From Amorphochlora amoebiformis (taxonomy: Eukaryota; Cercozoa; Chlorarachniophyceae), in the NCBI GenBank assembly GCA_054601695.1, contig BAAHQB010000211.1, forward strand, positions 248,001 through 312,000: a DNA stretch of 64,000 bases, written 5' to 3'. The notes beneath the pieces were generated by a model. The model was not told where the DNA came from and ran no database searches. It saw only the letters and a program-made list of their open reading frames with translations. Shown here piece after piece: positions 1 to 64,000 of this stretch (its first letter is position 1; each line of letters starts with the position of its first letter). The position numbers and the translations under genes were made by a program.

Positions 1-49
1 TACACTAAATACATGTACGTACAGTCCGAGTCATTGAATCATTGAACGG

Positions 50-13265
<13,216 letters not shown>

Positions 13266-13493
13266 CGGCTTGGGGATCCCCGGAGCTTTTTATTCGGGAT
13301 TCCCAGGAGAGTACATGGGGGATCCCCGGGGATTAATTCGAAAGTCAGGGATAGATATCTGGATATCTGGTGTTGGATATTTAAACAACTAGATAAATAA
13401 AGTTATATATCTGTATATCCAAATCTTGTTCTTTTTTCATCTCTTAGTTTATCGGCATAATTTCAAGTCTGCTGATTAATTTTTCGGTTCAAG
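13266..13493. promoter_or_regulatory. Divergent intergenic region, glyoxalase-like / PX-START
   Basis: The 228 bases between the two start codons are unique sequence with almost no (TA)n, unlike the rest of the window. They hold two copies of the palindrome GGGGATCCCC (13272-13281 and 13318-13327) and repeated GATATCTGG-type words near 13355. A shared bidirectional promoter is the simplest reading; no TATA box or known factor site is clear. Confidence 0.4.
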
Positions 13494-33660
<20,167 letters not shown>

Positions 33661-33882
33661 ATATTCCACTCAATTTATTTATAAGCGAGGCTATTCGGCA
33701 GGCTGCGACTAGAATCCCCCGGCCGCGAAATTAGAGTTTGGGAATTCAATTATACCTAAAAACACGAAATAAAATTGTGATTATATATTGCTAAGATCTA
33801 GAAGATGGTGAATACTAAACACGATAAATAACTAGCTTTGTGTTGCGTTAGTTGTTTACATAAATATTATACATGTTTATAT

Positions 33883-33936
<54 letters not shown>

Positions 33937-34283
33937 GTACATACATATGATCTGGATATACCATAGATGTATCGCGAGTAATAGGCCAGCAATATGTAAT
34001 CAGAGAATTACATATGAATATATAGATTGATATATATATATATATATTATGAATATATAGATTGATAAGAACATTAATATATATATATATATATACATAT
34101 ATATTATATATATAACAATATACATAAATATATAAATTAATAGTCTTAAGAAGAACAGGTAAGCACTAATACTTGTAGTAGCTATAACTTAAAATTAGGC
34201 CTCATGCGGTGCACATGAAGTAACTTAAAATTAGGCCTCATGCGGTGCACATGAAATCAAGACAGATTTCTATCTAAAAATTT
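33661..34283. other. Convergent intergenic region with PX-START 3' end
   Basis: After the PX-START stop there is about 225 bases of unique sequence, then (TA)n at 33890-33935, then degraded copies of the AACATTAAT part of the last long PX-START exon (about 34020-34160). A 37-base direct duplication containing TAGGCCTCATGCGGTGCAC sits at about 34180-34252, just downstream of the DUF2256 stop on the other strand. Confidence 0.5.
33768..33773 (+). terminator. Candidate poly(A) signal of the PX-START gene
   Basis: A canonical AATAAA lies 108 bases after the TAG at 33660, in unique sequence before the next (TA)n tract. Use of this hexamer in this organism is assumed. Confidence 0.4.
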
Positions 34284-34510
34284 CTATCTTTCTAATGTTT
34301 TGTTTGCTGGGATCTGTTGGTTTTTTTCTGGTGACTTGAGTTGTTCGCGCTCGACTCTGTGGGATATTCGTAAGTATTATGATATATATATGTATATATA
34401 TATATATATATATATAAATATATATATGTTATGTATATATGTATATATATATATATGTATTATATATGTATATCTTGTATACATATATGTGTATGTATAT
34501 GATATGTATA

Positions 34511-34554
<44 letters not shown>

Positions 34555-34581
34555 TGTGACATACACATATATATGTAAAAG

Positions 34582-34640
<59 letters not shown>

Positions 34641-34664
34641 GACATACACATATATATGTAAAAG

Positions 34665-34742
<78 letters not shown>

Positions 34743-34760
34743 TTGCATACATATATTTGA

Positions 34761-34795
<35 letters not shown>

Positions 34796-34936
34796 TATAT
34801 TATACATATATATGTATATATATATATATATATATATACAAACATATACATATATAATATATGAAATATATCTCTATATACATTAAATACACACACACGC
34901 ATATATATATTTATATATTTTTATTATATACATGTC

Positions 34937-34994
<58 letters not shown>

Positions 34995-35203
34995 TTACAA
35001 TATAAACATAATATTGAGAAATTATTTATCCGTATACGTATATATATATATATATATATATTATAATATATATAGATACAATATATATATATATGTACAT
35101 ATATATTACATATATATATATATATATATATATATTACCTGCGATCTGATCTTCCTTTCTTCCGACACTTATCTGAACAGTACTTCACCTAATCAAACAT
35201 ATA

Positions 35204-35256
<53 letters not shown>

Positions 35257-35286
35257 GTATATATATTACATATATATGCGTTTTCA

Positions 35287-35326
<40 letters not shown>

Positions 35327-35403
35327 AGTGTGTGTGTGTATACATATTATATATTTATGCATATTTATATATATGTAGGTATATACCCTATAAATATATA
35401 TCA

Positions 35404-35437
<34 letters not shown>

Positions 35438-35438
35438 G

Positions 35439-35482
<44 letters not shown>

Positions 35483-35534
35483 GTACATGCAGTATTCACA
35501 CAATATATATATATATATATAAATATATATGCAA

Positions 35535-35569
<35 letters not shown>

Positions 35570-35712
35570 TTATATATTTTCAACACATATACTTATACAC
35601 AAATACACACATGTATATTATATATATATATATATGTATATGTATAATATATATATATATGTGTATATATTAATATTGTGTATGTATACATGTATATGTA
35701 TATACATATATA

Positions 35713-35754
<42 letters not shown>

Positions 35755-35775
35755 AAATATACGTATATATATATA

Positions 35776-35820
<45 letters not shown>

Positions 35821-35892
35821 ACTTATGTGCAAACACTTTATATATTTATAAATATATATAGAACAATATCATATCCCAATATGTATATATAC

Positions 35893-35924
<32 letters not shown>

Positions 35925-36069
35925 GTACATATATATATATATATATATAAGTATATATATATATACATGTATAATGTATATCGTATATGAATATATATAT
36001 ATATATATACATATATATATACATATATATATGTATATACGAACATATATGTATATATATATATATACA

Positions 36070-36135
<66 letters not shown>

Positions 36136-36250
36136 GTAAGACCTCATCCCAACACGAAGCCCACTTTTTCCTCCAGCTGAAAGATTTACCACATACTGCA
36201 TATATATATTTTTCATATATATATATATATATGTATGTATATACATTTAT

Positions 36251-36293
<43 letters not shown>

Positions 36294-36300
36294 CATTTAT

Positions 36301-36375
<75 letters not shown>

Positions 36376-36441
36376 CATATATACGAAGCCCACTCTTTCC
36401 TCCAGCTGAAAGATTTACCGCATACTGCATATATATTCTTC

Positions 36442-36509
<68 letters not shown>

Positions 36510-37310
36510 ACCGATTACATTACAATGCTATCACATGTGACGTACATGTGTTACCGATTACATTATAATGCTATCACATGTACATATACATACATGTACA
36601 TGTAATGTACATGCGTTACTTATTACATTATAATGCTATCACATGTACATGTACGTACATGTACATGTAATATACATGTGTTAGCGATTACATTAGAATG
36701 CTATCACATGTACATGTACATACGTGTACATGTAATGTACATGCGTTACCGATTACATTGTATTGCTATCGCATGTACATGTACATACATGTACATGTAA
36801 TGTACATGTGCTACTTATATTACATTATATTGCTATCACATGTACATGTACATACATGTACATGTAACGTACATGCGTTACCGATTACATTGTATTGCTA
36901 TCGCATGTACATGTACATACATGTACATGTAATGTACATGTGCTACTTATATTACATTATATTGCTATCACATGTACATGTACATACATGTACATGTAAT
37001 GTACATGCGTTACCGATTACATTGTATTGCTATCGCATGTACATGTACATACATGTACATGTAATGTACATGTGCTACTTATATTACATTATATTGCTAT
37101 CACATGTACATGTACATACATGTACATGTAATGTACATGCATTACCGATTACATTACAATGCTATCACATGTGCATGTAAATACATGTACATGTAATGTA
37201 CATGTGTTACTTGTTACATTATATTGCTATCACATTTACATGTATATACATGTACATGTAATGTACATGTATTACTTATTACATTATATTGCTATCACAT
37301 GTCCATATAA

Positions 37311-37372
<62 letters not shown>

Positions 37373-37518
37373 GCTGGTTTTGGCATATTTGTATTTATAT
37401 TACGTTGCATGCTTGATACATGCAGCATATATGGCATCATAGATGTATTCATTAACGCTTTGTAAACATGTATATATATATATATATATGTGTATATATA
37501 TAGCATATTTATCTACAC

Positions 37519-37608
<90 letters not shown>

Positions 37609-37645
37609 ATATATATATATTTATATATATATATGTATATTTACC

Positions 37646-37689
<44 letters not shown>

Positions 37690-38145
37690 AATATATATAT
37701 GCATACATCTAACTTGTAGATAAGTCTTGACACTCCTTATCTCACCAGCGCAAGTAATGCATTACATTATAAGTCTATAATTGTAGACAGGGAGAAAAAA
37801 AAAAAATAGGAAAAAAAAAAAGAAAAGAAATAGGAAAAAAAAAAAAAAGAAAAAAAAAAAGAGATAGCAAGTAAAAAACAAAAAATGTGTGCATCCTATG
37901 CACACACTTAAACAACCTGCACAGTCCCTCTGAGCCAAATATCCCTTATTTCCCTTCCACGTGTCTCCCCCCTTTCCTCCCCCCCCCCTCCTCGCCTCGC
38001 ACAAGGTACCCCCCACTCTATTTTTCAAGGTTCCGAAACCTCTAATACTATTCAATGATCTGAAGGAGGATATAAGGCGGGGGCGGCTTGTTATCGCGAG
38101 GGAAGTGGAGGCGAATAGGGCAATGATAGCCACTGGTTTGACCAT
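34284..38145 (-). CDS. DUF2256-family zinc-ribbon-like protein with N-terminal presequence
   Basis: Exons: 38145-38010, 36195-36143, 35188-35139, 34356-34284, giving 103 residues with all phases consistent. The core reads [17 protein letters not shown] joined to [12 protein letters not shown], an unmistakable match to the DUF2256 pattern C-x2-CG-x2-F-x-WRKKW-x3-W-(D/E)-(D/E)-V-x-YCS-x2-CR. Exon 1 supplies [20 protein letters not shown] and then an Arg/Ser-rich stretch, like a signal plus transit peptide. In this model the first Cys of the leading C-x2-C pair is missing (RVGVCG), so a short exon in the 1.8-kb first intron may have been overlooked. The function of DUF2256 is not established. 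A truncated copy of exon 2 lies at about 36385-36430. Confidence 0.8.
36510..37315 (+). repeat. 65-bp minisatellite of CATGTACATG palindromes
   Basis: About 13 units of roughly 65 bases, each with TTACATTATATTGCTATCACATG-like and ACATACATGTACATGTAATG-like parts, arranged as alternating dimers (GCGTTACCGATT and GTGCTACTTATA forms). Inverted words such as CATGTACATG make it strongly self-complementary. It lies in the first intron of the DUF2256 gene. Confidence 0.9.
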
Positions 38146-38310
38146 TTTGATCTCCAGCGAATGCCGATATTTTAAATAATGTACGGATATTGATATGTAG
38201 ATATTTGAATAGGATATTTTTAATTCTTCGGCACTCTGGTTGGATAACTTATTTGTCCCGCAATTGTCCCTCCCAGTGCCGAAAAAGCTGACGCGGCAGT
38301 AGCGGACGGG
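38146..38310. promoter_or_regulatory. Divergent intergenic region, DUF2256 / SPCS3
   Basis: 165 bases of unique, AT-leaning sequence between the two start codons, including ATATTTTAAATAAT and GATATTGATATGTAGATAT. It probably holds both promoters and 5' leaders; no defined element is seen. A plus-strand frame across exon 1 of DUF2256 (about 38030-38179) is treated as a shadow. Confidence 0.35.
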
Positions 38311-39071
38311 ATGTACAACATCTTCGTACGAGCGAATGCGGTCTTCTTCTACTGGACGACCGTCATATTTTTCTTATCCATGGGGTATATGCCTTCGTTG
38401 TTTTCTTTCTGCGCATTTTTGCACTCCAATGACACCTGTTTCGCGGTATTTCAAGGTGCTCCGTGACGTCCTTCTACTTCGAGTCGAATCCCACAGTGAC
38501 CCTACAGCTTAATAAATTTGAAGAACTGTAAGTGGCCCCTCACCCATAACCCCAAATTAGCCTGACCTTCTTCCCCAGGTCTTATGTGGCTTCATACAAC
38601 GCCGAAAACGCGCTTTTCTCGCTTGACATAGATGCGGATTTGACGTCTCTCTTCAATTGGAACGTCAAGCAGCTGTTTGTGTGGGTCTCTGCAGAGTATG
38701 AGACCAAGACATACGATAAAAACCAGGTACTGGGGCTGTTCGAGGGAGGGGTGATAAGCTAGAGATTATTTCGTCCTTCCTGGGAGGGAGGGTTGTATGT
38801 ATAACACGATCATGATACTGTGCAGGTTATCTTATGGGATACCATTGTGGAGAGTGTGGACGAGGCTCATATTCTACTAAAAGATGAAAAGTTAAAGTAT
38901 GAGTTGACTAGCTTCGAGAAAGAACTTAGAAACAGGCAGATCAACCTGACGCTCAGCTGGGATATTATGCCAGTTGTTGGGCTGCTCAAGATGCAGGGGG
39001 GCCAGTCTTCAAATGTGCATCAGATAAACATGCCGCAAAAATATGTTAGATTGCCTTCAAGTCATCGTTGA
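38311..39071 (+). CDS. SPCS3: Signal peptidase complex subunit 3 (SPC22/23 family)
   Basis: Non-catalytic subunit of the ER signal peptidase complex, a single-pass type II membrane protein. Exons: 38311-38384, 38456-38527, 38579-38726, 38826-39071; 179 residues, against about 180 in animals. The start [15 protein letters not shown] matches the family's M-x4-x-RAN-x-x-F opening. A membrane segment at about residues 11-25 is followed by the lumenal beta domain: [68 protein letters not shown]. Each is close to the animal and yeast consensus. Introns are only 71, 51 and 99 bases with no (TA)n. The gene is complete, with an ATG and a TGA. Confidence 0.97.
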
Positions 39072-40247
39072 TTATACATGCGTATTTCTATCTTACATGG
39101 ATGTAATTACTCTTACACTGTAGTTTTTCGATTTTCATTTTTATATGTGATATAGTGAAAACCTATTTATGAATCACAGCCACACACACACGGCAATCAT
39201 TGATTATATTCAACATATATTATTTAAAATATTATCAATGTGTATGCTGAACAAATTTATTGTTATTATTTACATATATGTTCTAGGTGTATATCTAGAT
39301 AGTATGTGTGTATCTAGTGTATGTTAACATATATTTGATCATCTCGTCATCGGTACTTGCCGTCGTGTAGCTAGTAGTGTATACGAATAATACAATATAC
39401 TAGACAATATACTACATGTACATTTAGTTTCCGTTATTATTAGTATCTGGAGAAAATACCGTCGTATACAGATACGTACAGTAATCTAGGTAATCAATCA
39501 TGCATCGGATATAGCATGACTATCTAGTTTTTATATCACAGTCACTAGTAACACATTAGCTATCGTGATATTATAAACGTATAGCTAGTTTAGACTTATG
39601 TAAAAATGTAACGATGCCTAGGAATCTAGGATGCAATAAGTTCTCACATACACGTCGGCCATAATGAAATGCAATTGCTAGAACTTGATTTAAACCTTTT
39701 AACTTATGATTGAATATATCGCAAATGTAACTCTGTGCATACCTTTCGTCTCTGAACTTAAGAACACGCCGGTCACGAAGATCTATTCAGGAAATAAAAG
39801 TAAACAGTCTATGTAGAATATACTAGAATAACAACTACTCATTCGAGGCAGGGATATCAGATCGAGACCTTTCTTGAAGTGTTTCTGGTAATCTACACCT
39901 TTTTTTTGGGTCCGTCTGTGTATATTCCCCCCGCGTCGTAAAAGGGGAGAACTGTTCAATTCGAATTTTCTTTTGTTTGAAAAAATATATATAATTTTAA
40001 AAAAAAAGAAGAAAAACAAAAAAGAGAAAAAATGTATATATATATATATATACTATTTTAAAAAAAACAAAATAAAGGAAAAAAAAAAAAAAGACAAAAA
40101 CAGAAGGAAATTGTCGTATGAGCCAAATCGGTCAAGCAACAGCTGTAAACACAATACAGGGGGGTGTTGAATAATGCTAGAATTGAATGGTATATGAAAA
40201 TATTAAGGCGTATGTATCATATTATATACATAGCCTTAGGCACTACA

Positions 40248-40301
<54 letters not shown>

Positions 40302-40355
40302 ATTTCAGTCTTGATGAGCTATACGATCGTACAGATTTGACACGTTTGGATCTGA

Positions 40356-40400
<45 letters not shown>

Positions 40401-40460
40401 TATATTGTACCATGGTTTACGGTTGATTAGAGGGTTTGGGGTAGCGTAAATACATATAAT

Positions 40461-40492
<32 letters not shown>

Positions 40493-40670
40493 GTATATAT
40501 ATATATGTATATATATTATATATATATATATATATATAATCATATTATATGTATTATACCATGGGTTACGGTTGATTAGAGGGTTTTGGGGTAGGGGTAA
40601 ATACATACAATGTGTTATTATTATTATTGTATATGTATGTATATATATATTATTATTATTATTATTGTAT

Positions 40671-40719
<49 letters not shown>

Positions 40720-40731
40720 TTATACCATGGG
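39072..40731. other. Convergent intergenic region
   Basis: 39072-40020 is unique AT-rich sequence, presumably 3' UTR, with no credible gene; a weak minus frame at 39783-40019 is Phe/Lys noise. A-rich tracts lie at 39998-40095. A short frame at 40301-40360 starts MDFSLDELYDRTDLTRLDLK but has no clean donor or partner. From 40400 to 40731 there are tandem units of about 150 bp that each repeat the terminal exon and stop codon of the minus-strand gene (near 40410-40440 and 40559-40600), with ATT trinucleotide repeats between them. Confidence 0.5.
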
Positions 40732-48999
<8,268 letters not shown>

Positions 49000-49071
49000 C
49001 TTGATCTGAGCGCTGAAGGGTTAATCCCGGGATTAGCGAGTCAGGGTAATATATTTATTTTAGCGTATAAT
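49000..49071. promoter_or_regulatory. Short divergent spacer between two genes
   Basis: Only 72 bases separate the minus-strand ATG at 48999 from the proposed plus-strand ATG at 49072. It contains the near-palindrome AATCCCGGGATTA at about 49022. If the downstream gene instead starts at its internal ATG (49382), the spacer is 382 bases. Confidence 0.3.
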
Positions 49072-49669
49072 ATGTATGAATGTTCTATGAGGTATATGTG
49101 TATACATACAATGGATACGATGTATATATAACGCATAATTATTCAAATTTTCATCACAATCCAAGATTGGAACCACCAATCCCCTGAGCCACACGTTCCA
49201 CCCCCTTTTATACTGTGAAATTTACCCCATTTCTTTACCCTCTACGCTCCCGCCCGCCTCCCAGCCACTCGAACTCCCTCTTAGACCGTGGAAACAGAGA
49301 ATTTGCTGAAGATAGCTCACCTCCGGCATTTTTCGCTGCAAAACTGGTGGTCTCGGTACATGAACGTCGACTGGAGGAGGAGATGGAACTTCTCCATGCT
49401 GTGAATTACACATGAATCGAAAGATTCAGGTCGATTTCGTGTGAAAGGTGGAGGAGGCAGAGGCATGGGTCAATCATTTTCAAGAAATCGGCTTGTTCAT
49501 ACTCCACAACCAAATAAGAAAACCAATTTTACTAAATCTCTCACATTCCACATCTCAAAAGCTTCAACGAAGAAGTTTAGAGGAGAGGAGGATTCTATGG
49601 GAGTGGTTTTCGCGCGAAATACCAGTAGAAGCATGGGACTTGGCGTGGTGGCATGGTTTGGAACGATAG
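49072..49669 (+). CDS. Small Glu- and Trp-rich helical protein
   Basis: Exons: 49072-49091, 49298-49400, 49448-49669; 114 residues if the first short exon is right. The second splice (CAT GCT|GTGAAT to AAAG|GTGGAG) keeps one frame: RRLEEEMELLHA joined to VEEAEAWVNHFQEIGLF, a continuous amphipathic helix. The C-terminus reads LEERRILWEWFSREIPVEAW and DLAWWHGLER before TAG. I do not recognise it. An alternative start is the ATG at 49382 (MELLHA...). The last intron is only 47 bases and free of (TA)n, like those of SPCS3 and unlike the large neighbours. The N-terminal exon is a phase-based guess. Confidence 0.6.
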
Positions 49670-50071
49670 CTGAGCGGCTGGAAAGGCTACTGCACGGCGG
49701 ATAAGAACCGATATTGTTCTTGTGGTGCGTGACCAATTAATGGGTCCGGATTTCCCGGGATTTTGCCGTCGGCACAAAAAATTCACAAATGAATGGTATT
49801 GGGTAAAATCAACCAAAAAGCTAAATTTATATTGGGTGAAATGACTTAAAAAATTAAACTCAATGTTTATTTCTTTGATTTTGCTTAAAATTATTTGACT
49901 ATGGCTGTTCATCAGATATCCTCATTTGGATATACAGGTATTTGTAATAGATATATAAGGGGAATGATATAGTTTTTCGGATTTAAAAATTGAGATAACA
50001 CTTCGGAACCCAGTCGGAGCCCAAACTTGATCGACAGCTGGCAAGGCTCCCCTTCGGGGGCAATATACGCC
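49670..50071. other. Intergenic region before the VPS9 gene
   Basis: About 400 bases of unique sequence with no (TA)n or telomeric repeats; likely 3' UTR of the small gene and the promoter/5' leader of the VPS9 gene. A 24-base near-repeat containing GACAGCTGGCAAGGCT occurs at about 50031 and again inside the first exon at about 50194. No other feature is seen. Confidence 0.4.
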
Positions 50072-63546
<13,475 letters not shown>

Positions 63547-63647
63547 GTATATAAATCTACATATATGTATATCTAATATATCTATATTTTAATATATATA
63601 TATATATATCTATATATATATATGCGTATATATATGTATATATATAC

Positions 63648-63735
<88 letters not shown>

Positions 63736-63853
63736 TATATATATATGTGTATTTATATATATATATATATATATATATTGTATGTACGTATGTATCTATG
63801 TATGTATATATCTATGTATGTATATATGTATGTACATATACAACAAAATAAAT

Positions 63854-63925
<72 letters not shown>

Positions 63926-64000
63926 TGTGTGTATATATATAAACATACGTAAAACATGTATATATATATATATATATAATATATATTTACATGTAGGAAA

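Noticed and set aside
37961-38179. Plus-strand frame ending [20 protein letters not shown]
   Set aside because: It overlaps the minus-strand exon with a good signal peptide and in-phase link to the DUF2256 core, and it would end inside the SPCS3 promoter; no upstream partner exon was found.
49497-49912. Minus-strand frames over the small Trp-rich gene
   Set aside because: Plus exons join in phase and give a continuous helix; the minus frames have no splice support and unlikely composition.

Overview
This is nuclear DNA of a eukaryote. Seven protein genes can be rebuilt exon by exon; all have GT-AG introns, and most introns are packed with (TA)n microsatellite, telomere-type TTAGGG/CCCTAA arrays, CT/GA tracts and minisatellites. 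Almost every long open frame in the window is low-complexity noise. The real coding sequence is short unique islands of about 20-120 bases that splice together in one consistent frame. TTAGGG telomere repeats occur in several lineages (animals, fungi, some amoebozoans, some stramenopiles), so they do not name the organism. A DUF2256 gene, a family I know mainly from cyanobacteria, other bacteria and photosynthetic eukaryotes, and the secretory-looking N-termini of that protein and of the glyoxalase, fit a unicellular alga with a complex plastid. That is inference only.

Layout. (1) Minus strand, 13265 down to 50: a two-lobed glyoxalase I-like protein in 19 exons, with a secretory-type leader and a Lys/Pro/Ser tail of about twenty 11-residue repeats. 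(2) Plus strand, 13494-33660: a PX-START lipid-binding protein in about 39 exons; only about 10% of the gene codes. (3) Minus, 38145-34284: a DUF2256 zinc-ribbon-like protein in 4 exons. (4) Plus, 38311-39071: signal peptidase complex subunit 3 in 4 exons with short ordinary introns. (5) Minus, 48999-40732: an unrecognised protein of about 195 residues in 13 exons. (6) Plus, about 49072-49669: a small Trp- and Glu-rich protein. (7) Plus, 50072 to beyond the right edge: a Rab5-type VPS9 exchange-factor candidate with a proline-rich N-terminus, in at least 23 exons. Three divergent pairs (1/2, 3/4, 5/6) have start codons about 70-230 bases apart; 2/3 and 4/5 converge.

Functionally, PX-START (phosphoinositide plus lipid binding) and VPS9 (Rab5-type activation) both point to endosomal membrane traffic, and SPCS3 works in the ER. 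There is no sign of an operon or of a dedicated gene cluster.

The most unusual content is intron architecture. Many exons have truncated tandem copies of their edges in the neighbouring introns. Upstream copies carry the 3' splice site plus the 5' part of the exon; downstream copies carry the 3' part plus the 5' splice site. Every telomeric array lies inside an intron, several starting at the 5' splice site itself. Five long CT tracts all lie pyrimidine-sense ahead of a 3' splice site, and an undescribed element of about 110 bp keeps company with the telomeric arrays. All exon models come from reading frame, splice dinucleotides and remembered family patterns; no transcript or database was consulted.
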